From positions 23,120,200 to 23,184,199 of the forward strand of contig NC_064770.1 of the NCBI RefSeq assembly GCF_011397635.1: a stretch of 64,000 bases of DNA. Reading direction: 5' to 3'. The notes beneath the pieces were generated by a model, which was not told the DNA's origin, did not search any database, and saw nothing but the letters and a program-made list of their open reading frames with translations. Origin of the DNA: Epinephelus fuscoguttatus. Its lineage: Eukaryota > Chordata > Actinopteri > Perciformes > Serranidae. Positions 12,601 through 23,360 of the stretch are shown one piece after another. Position 1 is the stretch's first letter; each line of letters starts with the position of its first letter. The position numbers and the translations under genes are program-made.

Positions 12601-15600
12601 ACAAAGACAGATGTGAAAAAATGCTGGCGCTACCGCGGTTTTTCCCAGCAGTCTTTCTCTGCTGTTGGTGGCTGGCTTTTTAATTTTTTTTAAATTTTAT
12701 ATACTTTATTAATCCCTGAGGGGAAATTAAATTTTTCACTCTGTCAATTACACACAGGTCTAAACACACATGCACAAACTGAACCTATACATGCACTAAG
12801 TGGAGAGATGTCAGAGTGGGTTGCCCATGACAGGCGCTCCGAGTGGCTGGGGGGTTCGGTGCCTTGCTCAGGGGCACCTCAGCAGTGCCCAGGAGGTGAA
12901 CTGGCACCTCTCCAGCCACCAGTCCACGCTCCATATTTTGGTCCGGACGGGGACTTGAACAGACGACCCTCCGGTTCCCAACCCAGGTCCCAATGGACTG
13001 AGCTACTGTAACATTATCTCCACCACCCAAAGTCGCCAGTTTTCTCAGTTCAGTTGCCAGCTCCAACAGTGGAGACTGACCTCTGGTGGCACATGCTGTG
13101 CACTACATTACCTCAATACAGCATCTCTATATCAGTTTAAGAGAAAGACAAGCGTCTGTATTTTTGACGGTATCGAAAATTTTACCTTCAGGATTTCTAA
13201 TACCCAGGTATACCATAATAACTTGATACCGCCCAAGCCTAGTCATGACCAGAGCATGTGAGCGGAACAGAGTGGGTAAAAATTTCCGCTCCTTGCTCGC
13301 AGACCTGTCACTTTGCACCGCTCGTCCGCTCCGCTTGGTTCTGCGCATTCTTCACTCAATCATAAATTTTATCCCGCTCCACTCGCTCACTACTCCGCTC
13401 AAAACAACTGCGTCGTACTACCCTAACCTGTAATCTTCTATTCACAAATAAAACGGGGCCTGCCCATTTTTCCGACAGCCCATTGGTCCGACGTCCCATT
13501 GTCCTGACCATATTAAACCCATTGTTCATGATGCCTGTGGTTAAGGTCTGGTTAGGTTTAGGCACAAAAACCACTTAGTTAGGGTCAGGAAAAAATCATG
13601 GTGTGGGTTAAAATGAAAAAGAAAGTGGCAAACACGTAAGTCGTGAGCCTGCTTTGCCTCAAGCCTTTCCCAGCTGACCCAGAGCCGGTCGCAGCGCGCC
13701 TCCATCAAGGCAGAAATACGCCCGCCGGCAGCCGTTCAACACCGTGGAGAGCTCCCCACACAACCTTGACCCCAGAGTTAATAACAGGAGGTTATGGTGT
13801 TTCACTCTCTCCTCTCTATGACACGTATCTCGACCAGTAGCCTACTTTTGTTGCGTTGCTGATCCTCTATGGTACACAATAGGCTACAGTAATAATCACA
13901 TATCGGAACAACGGGACGTCTGACTAATGAGAGGTTGGAACAATGAGAGGTCGGAACAATGCTACGGCACCAATAAAACATGAGCTTGGTAGATTCTCCG
14001 GGGAAGCCCTCTCGCCTCTCCCTGCAGTTAGGGACCATTCTACACAGTCCCGCTGGCAGGGTGGAAATAGTCAAAGTGTGGAGGAGACGGACCAGGTTAA
14101 GCGGCCGACCTCCGAAGCCCTCTCGCCTCTCCCCGCAGTTAGGGACCGTTCTCCAAGGTACCGCTGCTTCTCTTCTCAGTTTCTTTTCTGAAGTACACAG
14201 TAAACTCCATAGTTTTGAAAGAAAATGGTGTGGGTGTGCGCAGGTGTAAAGATGCATTCTGGATGGGGCATGAGCGACCGGAGCGAAATTGGAGCGAGAG
14301 ATAAGGCTCCGCTCCACCTTTTAAAAAAATAGCCACTCCTCGCTCAACACAAAATCCTCCCACTCCCCGCTCCGCTCACATGCTCTGGTCATGACCAAGG
14401 CTGCCCCAAAATAGTCGACCAGAAAGGTCATTAGTCGGCAAGATTTCATTGGTCACTTTGTCGAAGAAATAAGAAAAATGTAAACTCCTTTAGTAGCTGC
14501 ATCTTGTCAAAATAAATCAAAACCTATATGACCGGACCATGTGGGAATTTAATTTGAAAGGACAGACACAGGAAGTGGCCATGCTCAGCAGTCAGACAGG
14601 AGTCAATCATTGCTGACAGATATCTTTGCCTTCTTCTGAAAATATCGGTCTATGATAAATACGGAAAGGTTGATCATGTTAGTGCAGGGCTGCCCAGAGC
14701 TTTACATCTTTCCCGCTGATGATAGGCCTACACACTTCTAAACAGCGCCTGGAAGTAGATCAGCTCTGCACTCAAGATTTCAGGTAAATAGGCTATACGA
14801 TGCTTGCTAGGGTTGCTTAGCAACCTCAGATACAACCCGCCACCGCATTCTTGAAAGCTGGCACAACAAAAGCACAAGAGTAGCAGTGCCTGACCTTGCG
14901 TTTCCACGTGGTTAAAGATGTGGCATGTGTACGGCCCCTAATTTCCAGGGCTGGTACCTGCGGTTATTCCACAGGCTAGTTAATAACATGTCGGGCAGGA
15001 AATCCAAAGTGTGGGATCATTTTGAGAAGGTGAAGGACGAACCCAAGGTGATATGTAAACTCATCTTCATTGTTCGACTACAGACACAACGTATCATCTG
15101 AAACATGGAAGTAGCTACATGCCCATTAGCCACTTAGCACAATCATTACTGCTTTGCCGACAGCGTCATTAACAGGTGGCTCGCTCAGTGTGTGACGTGC
15201 ACTTGTAGATAAAATATAGGCCTATATTAATGAAGGTTCATTAGTACGGTTTTGTATTTCTCTGTAATGTAGCACAGTGTTAACAATGTTACTGATACTG
15301 TTTTGTCTCACACCTTCAACTCAAACCATTGTGATGCCCCACCCAAAATACATACAATTTAATAATTAAATTAATATTGTAAACATGGGGCGGCTAGTCG
15401 ACTAATGGCCCTAAATGATGACTATTGGTCAACTGGGAATATTCTTAGTCTGGGCTAGCCCTCGTCTTGACACCACTGTAACTTGTAAGATGAGTTATTT
15501 ATATATGTGTACGTGTGTGCTCTGCAGCCTTATCCACAGTTCCTCTGATGCCAGTGGGACAAGGTCCATGTGGAGATGTTTGGGACAATTACCCCAGTCA

Positions 15601-17455
15601 GTAAAAATAACACTAGGGTAATTTTCTCAAGCACTATCATACAATATCTTATTTAGCAAAAACATCAGCTATCACTTGCAAATCATTAACCTCATCAATA
15701 ACTAGGGTGTGATGGTTTTTATTGAGGAAGTTAAAAAACATGTTGTATGGATTCCTTTATGGCTCCCTTATAGGGGTTAGTCATATGCAACGGTTATTTT
15801 CCTTAACTCAAGATAAAGTTCACACTAACTTTCATTTTGCTCTTGTTAGGCTACATGCCACTTTAGAACAGAGATGAAGTCTGGTGACAAACATTCAAAG
15901 AACTCAAGATCTCTTTCTTTCAAAACCTACTGTAGCTGAGCTGGAAACATGTCAGCACGACCTCAAGTTCCCTAAATGTGGTCAGTTGTCCATGAGAATA
16001 AGGACACCACCGAAAAATAAAATAGCACAGAAATAATGCCATTAACTCTTTTTAAAGCAGGCCTCAGTAGCAACATCCACATTTCGCTGAAGTAGGTAAA
16101 ACGTCATAATGCATGCATTATACTTGGTAATACAGCTTAAGTGATTAAAATGCACTCTGTGTATATTTTCTGCAGCCAAGATGGACGAGCAGCTCCAAGA
16201 TGCACTGTATTTTTTTCCCCTCCTGGTCCTAATGGAGTGGGGAGTGGAAAAAAACGGTGATGGAGCAGCAATCTCACACCACGCACGCTGTGCAACACAA
16301 AGCCAATCTCATTTCTGAATAGTTGCTGGCAGCATTGTGCAACCATCGACTGATATTAGTGTTCAAAACTATGCGAGCTGCCGTTCAGAGCATACACTGG
16401 CACTGTTTAGAATGAAAATTCCTTCCTATCTTCTGTAAACGGAAGACTGACCGTGAACCTGACATATTTTTCCATGAACTACATAATGGCTCAAATGGTG
16501 CTCAAGTGAACTGCGAACTAGTCTTCCTTGGAGATTTTGGGTTGTGATCAGGTGTTTGCAACCAGCCTAACGTGTTAACAGTAGAAATGTGAAGCAGGAA
16601 ATTTAATTACATGTGTGCATGTGTTTCTCCAGTAGCCTGTAGAATACATACATGTTTTTGGTGAACTCAAAAAACTCAACACAACAATGGGAGAAGGAAG
16701 CAGTGCTTGGCTCAGATGGCTGGTCTGATAGGTGCTTTTTGGAGGCAGGTAAAAGTACCAAAAAACAAGATCCAGGAAGTCTGAAAGTGGTGGAACAACA
16801 TTGTTACGGTGTCTATGCTTGAAGAATAAATATGAGAGATTATTTCACCTGAGGACAGAGTGCCTTGGTTTGTTTCCCATGGTTGTCCGCACCATTTTAA
16901 AACTACCTGGATCTTTTTTTCAGTAAAATATCCCACACTTGAATCTATAGTTACACAATACAAAATCTGATTGTAATAAATCTTGTCTCATGATCACGTC
17001 TCATGTTTCATGTCACAATCTAAAAAATTAAGCAACAAAATAACCAAAATGTACAAACTGGAACTCCCCTTAAAGATCGACATATAAGGCTCGGAGAAGC
17101 ATGTGACAGCTACTAATGTGTTGACCTAGCTTGAGCCTGTGACACAACAACCATAAAGGCACACTGTATATCATCTGGGTCAGCCAGTTTCCAAGTAAGT
17201 AAAAAACATCATGCATTTAGAAATGTTGAGACAGTTTACTGTATTTATGACGTCCCGTAACACTATAACTTATCAAATACTGTCATAAAGACCTCTGCTC
17301 TCTAAACACAGACACCTGTGACAATTCACAGTTGCAAACAATGTCAGCACCTTAAGAGGGCACATACATGCTGATTGTACATTGACCTCCCTCCAACTCA
17401 CCTGCTGCAGATAGTTTTTCCACACCAGTAGTCCAAATTGTCTCGCAATAGCCAT
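660..17455 (-). CDS. abca3: ABCA3 phospholipid transporter, N-terminal half (partial, runs off left edge)
   Basis: ABC subfamily A lipid pump; in mammals it loads phospholipids into lamellar bodies, which are lysosome-related organelles. Coding exons in transcript order are 17402-17455, 11460-11706, 8620-8747, 6344-6509, 4202-4461, 3993-4109, 3519-3639, 930-1103 and 660-841. All have AG/GT borders and join in frame to 483 codons. The start is [15 protein letters not shown], which carries the xLxxKN sorting motif of this subfamily (residues 9-14). A first membrane segment lies at about residues 22-42, followed by a luminal loop with N-X-S/T sites including N53. The membrane block has the family signatures [27 protein letters not shown] and [14 protein letters not shown]. 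The similarity is to ABCA3 rather than ABCA1. The first nucleotide-binding domain and everything after it lie outside the window. Teleosts can carry more than one abca3 copy and I cannot tell which this is. Confidence 0.93.
3143..3224 (+). repeat. 3' terminal fragment of a teleost MITE family
   Basis: Contains the family's closing segment: 'ctagactgataaacagcac', then 'ggaaaaatatg', ending 'ggtgaactgttcctttaa'. Longer copies of the same family are at 44400-44867 and 49614-50364. Confidence 0.6.
5094..5262 (+). repeat. Common teleost interspersed repeat, plus orientation
   Basis: Recognised by 'cccacagtccaaagacatg', 'ggtgactctaaattg', 'gtgtgaatgtgagcatgaat' and 'tctctatgtgtcagccctgt'. The same family lies reversed at 22840-23015. 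Probably the 3' part of a non-LTR element; clade not resolved. Confidence 0.6.
5334..5893 (+). repeat. MITE-like repeat family A, copy 1, with long hairpin
   Basis: Shares ordered blocks with copies at 27782-28125, 32045-32650 and 57640-57822. The blocks include 'atgtatgtaaaagtagtcc', 'gctacatgctaacatcagg', 'catgtaatcttgg' and a terminal 'cctgaaaatgagc'. No coding capacity is seen. The terminal motif is known from a common teleost non-autonomous DNA element. This copy uniquely contains a perfect 70-bp inverted repeat. Confidence 0.6.
5591..5742. repeat. Perfect inverted repeat, 70-bp arms with 12-bp spacer
   Basis: The left arm 5591-5660 starts 'aacgtgacagttgtgaag' and ends 'aagcgccact'. It is exactly reverse-complemented by 5673-5742. 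The spacer is 5661-5672. Able to form a cruciform or hairpin. Confidence 0.95.
9480..9539. repeat. Perfect 60-bp AT-rich palindrome
   Basis: The two halves are exact reverse complements without a spacer, centred on 'gagaacaaatttgttctc'. It sits in the abca3 intron between the second and third coding exons. Confidence 0.95.
9548..9575. repeat. Perfect 28-bp palindrome next to the first
   Basis: Centred on 'gacgttaacgtc' and extending to 'ctatttgg...ccaaatag'. It starts 8 bp after the preceding palindrome. Confidence 0.95.
9690..10130 (+). repeat. Degenerate minisatellite, about 30-40 bp unit
   Basis: About a dozen imperfect units built on 'aattagctaaaagtactgg' followed by 'ttaaacctttaaa'. 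Neighbouring units differ by substitutions and small indels. Intronic in abca3. Confidence 0.7.
11120..11345 (+). repeat. Probable dispersed teleost repeat
   Basis: Ends with 'cccatttccagtctttatgc' followed by 'tcagctaagctaac', a phrase common in fish genomes. The boundaries are a guess. It overlaps a 127-codon open frame with no recognisable protein. Confidence 0.35.
12668..13012 (-). mobile_element. tRNA-derived SINE, minus orientation
   Basis: On the minus strand it begins with a tRNA-like head: a box-A-like 'tagctcagtcca' and a box-B-like 'gttcaagtcc'. The body contains 'ctgagcaaggcaccgaaccc' and the tail ends 'gggattaataaagtatata'. It is non-coding and lies in an abca3 intron. Confidence 0.65.
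13250..14387. mobile_element. Non-autonomous hAT transposon with 8-bp target duplication
   Basis: The terminal inverted repeats 'cagagcatgtgagcgga' and 'tccgctcacatgctctg' are exact. They are flanked by identical 8-bp duplications gtcatgac (13242-13249 and 14388-14395), which fit the hAT target pattern nTnnnnAn. No transposase frame is left. Inside is a second foldback at about 13471-13960. A segment of about 37 bp containing 'gaagccctctcgcctctcc' is also duplicated near 14006 and 14115. Confidence 0.8.
13471..13960. repeat. Nested foldback element inside the hAT copy
   Basis: 'cccattggtccgacgtccca' near 13489 is approximately reverse-complemented by 'gggacgtctgactaatgaga' near 13913. This gives imperfect inverted ends with about 400 bp between. 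No coding potential. Confidence 0.45.
14399..15462 (+). mobile_element. Decayed hAT-like element with BED zinc-finger remnant
   Basis: The ends carry diverged copies of 'ggctgccccaaaatagtcga' and 'tagtctgggctagccct'. Repeated 'tagtcgac/tagtcgg' motifs lie near both ends. A frame opening at 14988 reads [20 protein letters not shown] followed by VICKL. This resembles the start of a BED zinc finger in hAT transposases and is then disrupted. A fossil, not an active gene. Confidence 0.55.
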
Positions 17456-17493
17456 TTTGAGTGAACACAGGACACAGTCAAGTCAGCCTTCTA
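17456..17493 (-). other. abca3: abca3 5'UTR part of the ATG exon
   Basis: The sequence upstream of the ATG ends at a CAG acceptor (17494-17496) after a pyrimidine-containing stretch. The 5'UTR is therefore split, with the remainder in a non-coding exon about 2.7 kb further upstream. Confidence 0.6.
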
Positions 17494-17955
17494 CTGCGGC
17501 TGGGGAGAGAAACAGAGTGACATTTTGAGCTTCAGGGTTAGAGCTAAATGAACGAGTCAGTCTCTGAACAATTTATGAAGGTTTTCTGAAGCTTAATTTT
17601 GTTTTTGAAACCAGTGGTGATGACTGCAAAGGTTTCTGGTCTCGGTTTCTGTTTAATAGTAACACCAGAAAACAAACAAAAAAGAGAAGTGAAATTGAGC
17701 AATCGGCAGTATGATAATAAGCATGATGTTTTAGTCATGTTTAGAAGGTACACAAAATAATATGTAAGTGAAGCAATTATGAAAAAAGAAAAAACAAAAG
17801 GGGTAAAAGCGAGGCAGTAATTATAATATATATTGGAAGGGAACACCTCCCCAGTATATTGATTAAAAAATAGATTTTAAAAATTTGCTATGCTATGACA
17901 GGCACTGCCACTTGGAATAATCATTGGCAAATGTAATCATAATCATAAATAAATG

Positions 17956-17984
17956 TCACATATTGCTATTATTATTATTATTAC
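17956..17984 (+). repeat. ATT microsatellite
   Basis: Short run of 'attatt' units within abca3 intron 1. Confidence 0.7.
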
Positions 17985-18317
17985 TACCAGTTCTAATACC
18001 AGTGTATTGCAGGTCTGCGTGTGGTTTGTGGAAGCAGTGTTGACATACCACAGCAAAAGTTGTTGCTTAACTGTTGTGGGGAGGTAAAATCAATGTCAAA
18101 TACTATACTGTCTCGCTATTTTATTACTATGTACTATGAGTGTTACATACGCCATACCATTGTCTATTGTTAGTATGTTAGTATGTCATTAAAATGTCAT
18201 AAAAAAAGTCATAGTGTGTGCACTTTTCTTGTGTGGTAACAAAATAGGCCAGGTTTGCCTGAGGCTTATGGTCCAATGTAGGCTCTGACTGTGTGCATCG
18301 AACAAATCAACGATTAA

Positions 18318-19128
18318 ATGTGCCACACTTTTCTTCATAAAGATGAAGACAAAACTGAGGTAACTGTTTTAGGAGCCAAAGAGGAACAATTAAAAGTCAG
18401 TGCTCAGCATCAGTTGGCGTTATTAAAAACCACAGACCATGTTAGAAATCTTAGGGAAGTCACGGACTCAGACCTGAATTTCAATTGCCACAGCAAGACA
18501 ATTACAAAGTCAGCAGGTTACAAACACCTTAATAATACATTAAGGACAAAGGGGCTTATGTCTCAGTGTGATTTGGAAAAACTTGTCCATGCATTGATCT
18601 CCTGTAGACTTGACTATTGTAACACTGTCTTTACAGGTTTTCCTAAAAAGATCAATCAGACAGCTGCAGCTGATTGAGAGCGCTCACTAAGACCAGTAAC
18701 GTAGATCACATCACTGCAGTCCTCAGATCTTTGCACTGACTTCCTGTCAGTCAAGATACTATGGCTGTTAATGATAAAGCACTACAAGGTTCAGGGCCTA
18801 AATACATGTCTGACCTTCTGCTACGGTATGAACCACACAGACCTCTCAGGTCTTCTGGGACAGGTCTGCTTTGTGTCCCAAGAGTCAAGACTAAACATGA
18901 GGAAGCAGTGCTTAGCTTTCATGCATCATATATCTGGAATAAACTCAAAGAAAACTGGATGTCTGCTTCAGCTTTAGGTTTATTAATTTTATTTAAGGTT
19001 TTATTGCTCTTAAACATCATTTTATAACTTCTGCACTTTGTCTTGATGCTTTTGATGTTTTATGTGGAGCACTTTGAATTGCCTGGTTACTGAAATGTGC
19101 TATGTAAATAAACCTGCCTTGCCTTGCC
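18318..19128 (+). mobile_element. L2-clade LINE, truncated and decayed 3' end
   Basis: Broken frames carry typical L2 reverse-transcriptase C-terminal phrases: KTEVTVLGAKEEQLKVSA, LKTTDHVRNL, DSDLNFNCH, LEKLVHALISCRLDYCN, then GPKYMSDLLLRYEPHRPLRS and GTGLLCVPRVKTKHEEA after a break. The end 'gtgctatgtaaataaacctg' plus 'ccttgccttgcc' is the short-repeat tail of this clade. It lies in abca3 intron 1, opposite to gene transcription. The breaks make activity impossible. Confidence 0.85.
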
Positions 19129-20181
19129 CTCAGTCATATCCTTGCTCCCAAAAAAATGTCACTCAATCATCCAAACTTTGAGAACCCCTAATTTACAGTT
19201 TCCATTTCAAAATGCTTTAAAATGGTCATTTTAGCTGTTAAGTTTCTAAAAATATCTCCAGAGGGAAGTTGAAAATGGTTCCGTCAATGTTAGAGGTGAT
19301 TACGGCCTTGAGGAAAAGGTCCGAGTGGTGCTGTAAAGTGAAAAGGGGAGACATCACCCAGTAAATTAGGTCAGTCAGAAAAAGGAAAACTACAGGCAGA
19401 TGGGCAAAAAAGAGGCAGGTCGTTGACATCCACATGCTGAAACCAGTTATACAGGCCAAAGGAGATGAGTGTTTTAACCAGGAACAGGACTGTGAGATGT
19501 CGACAGAGATTATCTTTATAAGTGATAATAAAACAGCTGATTAAGTCCCATGTCAATAGAATATTTTGCTGTTATTGACACTGTTATTGAGGGTGATCAG
19601 TAAATATGAATTGTTGTAGCTTTTGCACCCACGTTAACCTCATGGAGAGTGTTACAGCACTTTTTTTTGCCTCACTGAAGTCCCATTTCACAGCATAGGG
19701 GTTTACATATGTAGTAAAACAGGTCATATGAGGACTGTGAATTTCAGTGTGGCTCCATCCCTTCCATTATGTGTAATTATGTGTATTATTCGTGTTATTA
19801 AGCTCATAAGACCATATACTATATGGTAAAAGCAACCGTTTCTCTGTTATTGTGTTGTAGCAAACACAAAAGCCATTACAGACGTGAACGTTTTTCCTTA
19901 TCAACCTGGACCCGCCTTGCTCTTCTCTGATTGGTCCGACGCTGCGTTCTGGAGCTCCTGATTGGGCAATCGACTTGCTCGTCAATCCCTAAGGATTCTG
20001 ATGAATGCTAATGATGGAGCTGAGGAATAGAGCTAGATATTTCCAAAATAAAACATGCTGACTCACCGATATTATTACATTTTTCACTCTATTAATCATC
20101 AGCTGTCTTTAGCGAAGGACATTTAGGACATACAGGCGTCAAATTTACCTCACAAAAGCAGGTTTCGAGACATGAACTCAC

Positions 20182-20380
20182 CGAGCTGCGGTCCCTCTTC
20201 CTGTCGAGGTGAATACAATTCCTCCTTTTTGTGTTAAACCGAGGACTAAACCATCACTGTGGGGACTCTCCCGTCACCGACACTACCGAGGCTCGGCTAA
20301 CATTCGCGGAGCCCAGGACGTCTGCAGCCGGGTCCAGGTGTTTGTTGTCCCCCCTCCAGTTTGTCGGCTGCTAGCGAGGC
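20182..20380 (-). promoter_or_regulatory. abca3: abca3 non-coding exon 1 and core promoter region (approximate)
   Basis: A strong GTGAGTT donor on the minus strand begins at 20181. The preceding 150-200 bp are clearly richer in G+C and CpG than the flanks, as expected for a promoter-proximal first exon. The transcription start is not visible directly, so the right boundary is an estimate. No TATA box is evident. Confidence 0.5.
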
Positions 20381-20444
20381 GATGACATTGCACCATCCCG
20401 TGAATTCATCGTGCAAAATGCAGCGACAACCGTCAACAAAACAC

Positions 20445-20454
20445 GTCACGTGAC
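20445..20454. promoter_or_regulatory. CLEAR-type E-box GTCACGTGAC (site 1)
   Basis: This is an exact palindromic match to the CLEAR element bound by TFEB/TFE3 at lysosomal genes. It lies about 260 bp upstream of the abca3 exon-1 donor. Binding is inferred, not shown. Confidence 0.55.
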
Positions 20455-20471
20455 CCACAGTGGAGCAGAGT

Positions 20472-20481
20472 GTCACGTGAT
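20472..20481. promoter_or_regulatory. CLEAR-type E-box GTCACGTGAT (site 2)
   Basis: Second TCACGTGA core, 27 bp from site 1 and one base from the CLEAR consensus. Paired sites at this spacing are common in lysosomal promoters. Functional assignment is inferred. Confidence 0.5.
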
Positions 20482-20758
20482 CTCAACAGCTGTGCTCCAT
20501 GAAAACTAACAATATACATAAAAATGTATTTATGTTTTTTCATAATTTTTTTAATCAAAGTTTTTATCACTTGTAGTCTTATTGCCCTTCTACAGTGTTT
20601 CAGCCATTTTTGTGTTGTAGTCATTTTTTGCTCTCAAGAATATCTACCTTTTTCTGTTATAAGATAACAGGTGGATTTATTTGAACCATGTGGTTTTGCT
20701 GAGCTCTTGAATCCAACTTTTTAATCTCTAAACTCAAACATGAACACACTATGTAGAG

Positions 20759-22611
20759 CAGGTGTGTCAAACATATGGGCCGCAAGCCTGAACTGGCCCG
20801 CCAAAGGGTCTATTCCGGCCCACTGGATGACATTGCACACCTGATAGCGCACGTGAAGGCTGACTGTTGCCAGGTTTTAGGAGAATGATGAAAAGTTAGT
20901 AGCCTACTTCACGTAGAGCCGTTTTCTCATATGAATTCTAGACAATGTCTGGAGAATCAGGTCTGGACATTGCCTGGAGTTTGCCTTTCACGCTTGTAGC
21001 ACGCAACAGAAGACTGTCCGTGTCACGTTCTCACCTACTGGAAATACTCCGTTTGGTTTAGGCAAAGGGGTGGAGCCTAGAACATGAGGCAGATAACACG
21101 GCAGGCATGTAGCCAGTTCGTAATTTAAACAGCAGTCTCTCACCATTCCTTGAATTTGTCTGATGATTTCAGCTTTGGCCCTTACTGACAGAAGTCCCCG
21201 AATGTCATCGTCTCGTCATCGTCTCTCCACTTAGACACTTTCATTGCCATAACCTTTTCTCATCACCCGGGGATGTTTAATTTATTCCAGTTTTAGCAAG
21301 CTGCATAATAAAAACATCATTACCACCGCCGCTATGAATTCTCCAGGCAATTACCTGCCCTATTCACACGTCAGTCAGACGTTACACAGACTTTGTACCC
21401 AGGAGCTGGCAGGATAAAGTCCAATTAATGTCTGGTCTGACTGATTTGGACATTTGCATTCTCACATACAGCTCATGCAGGTGTGCAAGGGTGTGCTTCA
21501 GAGACTTTCCCACCCTGACCAGAATACAAAACTATGAATACTTATTGTGGTCATATTTTAATTAATATTGGTGGAACCCTATTGCTAAGGAACTGCCAAA
21601 ACTTTTGACTTGTAAGGCAGGGGATAACTTGACCTGCTCCCTCAATAGTTTGTTGTGGTGCCAGCATTACTACAAAGGAGAGGCAAACATGTATGGTAAA
21701 ATGGAAATGTTATGATAGTGAGTAGGGGGCGGACTGAGTGTGTAGGAACGTTGACATTTGGTTGAAATTGCACCTATTTTCCTTAAGACGTCTCAGGCTG
21801 TTCATCATCTGTTCTTGTGAATGGATGAACATTTTCAGAATGTACGCCTTAACACTCAAGGGAAGGGGAAAAAATGGAGGTGTTGTTATTTATAGATTAT
21901 TGTTCACTTGTTTGAAAGGTCTGGCCCACTTGAGATCAAATAAGGCTGTATGGGACCCATAGTTGGGAGTGAGTTACTGCCCCAAGTGTCTTGCTAACAA
22001 ATGAGGGTAGAATGGAGCATAAGATAGATCAGGGGTTTGGCGTGGTGTCGGCAGTGATGAGGGTGCTATGCTGGACCGTTGTGGTGAAGAGGGAGCTGAG
22101 CCTGAAGGCAAAGCTTTTGATTTACTGGTTCATCTACGTCCTAACCCTCACCTGTGGTCATGAGCTCTGGGTAATGACCGAAAAAATGAGATTGCAGATA
22201 CAAGTGGCCAGAATGAATATCCTCCATGGGGTGGCTGGGCTCAGCCTTAGAAATAGGGTGAGGAGCCTGGACATCCAGAGGGAGCTCGGAGTTGAGCTGC
22301 TGCTCTTTTGTGTCAAAAGTGGTCAGATGAGGTGGTTCAGGCATCTAATCAGGATGCCTCCTGGGCGCCTCCCGCTGGAAGTGTTCCAGACACATCCCAC
22401 TGGTAGGAGGCCTCGGGGCAGACCCAGAACACGCTTGAGGGATTATGTATCTCATCTGGCCTGGGAACACCTCAGGGTCCCCCAAGAGGAGCTGGAAAGT
22501 GTTGCTGGGGAGAGAGACGTCTGGGGTGCTTTGCTCGGCGTGCTGCCCCTGCGACTTGAAAAAGGACGGATGGATGGTGGCTAATGAACTACAATGAGTT
22601 TGACACCCCTG
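20759..22611. mobile_element. Old hAT-like DNA element hosting a LINE fragment
   Basis: The ends 'caggtgtgtcaaac' and 'gtttgacacccctg' are near-perfect inverted repeats. The flanks atgtagag and gtgtacag match at 6 of 8 bases and keep the hAT target positions T2 and A7. Internal 'ggccgcaagcctgaactggc' and 'ctggcccacttgagatcaaa' belong to a widespread fish repeat. No transposase is recognised. It lies between abca3 and ccnf. Confidence 0.6.
21975..22584 (+). mobile_element. Non-LTR retrotransposon 3' fragment (LINE)
   Basis: A frame of about 190 residues contains the phrases VAGLSLRNRVRSLDIQRELG, MRWFRHLIRMPPGRLPLEVF, PTGRRPRGRPRTRLRDYVSH and EELESVAGERDVWGALLGVL. This is the C-terminal end of a common fish LINE polyprotein. 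It ends in 'ggatggatggtgg'. The clade is not resolved. It is 5'-truncated and inserted near the 3' end of the surrounding hAT-like element. This is not a host gene. Confidence 0.75.
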
Positions 22612-22839
22612 GTGTACAGTACACCTTTAGCTCTAGCGATGCTGGCCCATTTATCCAGGAAAAATGCTTCCTTTTTTAAATGTTTCTCATTTAAGTTGCA
22701 CTCTCTGTTGCTCTTTCAATAAGATGGTGGATTTACAGGAGACAGATTTAAACAAGAATGGTGAAAACGATTGCAGCTGCTATATACTGACTTCAATTAG
22801 TCTGTATCATCAAGCTCCCACAATCCCCCTAATGTAAAA

Positions 22840-23015
22840 TCCATGCATCCATCCATTTTCTGTATTTCCTCATCCTCTTGAGGGTTTGAGCCTATCCCAG
22901 CTGGCATTGGACAAGAGGTGGGGTACACCCTGGACAGGTTGCCAGACTATTACAGGGCTGATACATAGAGACAGACAACCATTCATCCTCACAGTCACAC
23001 CCAATAGAGTCCCTA
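22840..23015 (-). repeat. Common teleost interspersed repeat, minus orientation
   Basis: Reverse complement of the family seen at 5094-5262: 'cctatcccagctggcattgg', 'ggggtacaccctggacaggt', 'agggctgatacatagagaca'. It starts with 'atccatccatttt'. Confidence 0.6.
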
Positions 23016-23239
23016 ATGCAATAGTGTCATTTGATTAGGTAAACATCATCTTTAAAACTCAGCACCTGTCATTTGTAACACAGCCTTAAGGTCTTTGTGT
23101 TATTTTTCTGTCAGACAGTGGACTCCTCAAAACAAGTGAACTGAACTTTATGGGTAAAATTGCAGGAGTGTCCCTTTAATAGCAGAGCCATTGCCACAAT
23201 AGAAGCCATTGGGGGCATGGTTAGGTGTATATATTTCAC

Positions 23240-23360
23240 CACTTAGTTAGTTTACAGTTCCCCTATTGTTTTTACTCTTGCTTTATGTTTTCATGATCTT
23301 GGAAAGCACTTTGTAAAAACTTTTTGAAAAGGGCTATATAACAAAATCTATTATTATATT
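23240..23360 (+). repeat. LINE 3'-tail-like remnant
   Basis: 'ggaaagcactttgtaaaaac' and 'gggctatataacaaaatcta' followed by 'ttattatatt' resemble the common fish LINE 3' terminus. No coding part remains. Confidence 0.4.

Noticed and set aside
18761..19027. 88-codon frame as a host gene
   Set aside because: Part of the decayed L2 LINE, recognisable by LLLRYEPHRPLRSSGTGLL and the 'ccttgccttgcc' tail.
21991..22584. 197-codon open frame, longest on the plus strand outside transposase
   Set aside because: The phrases MPPGRLPLEVF and GRPRTRLRDY mark a LINE polyprotein end, so it is annotated as a mobile element and not a gene.
22612..22619. Treating gtgtacag/atgtagag as a perfect target duplication
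   Set aside because: Only 6 of 8 bases agree, so the hAT assignment there rests on the inverted ends and is held at moderate confidence.
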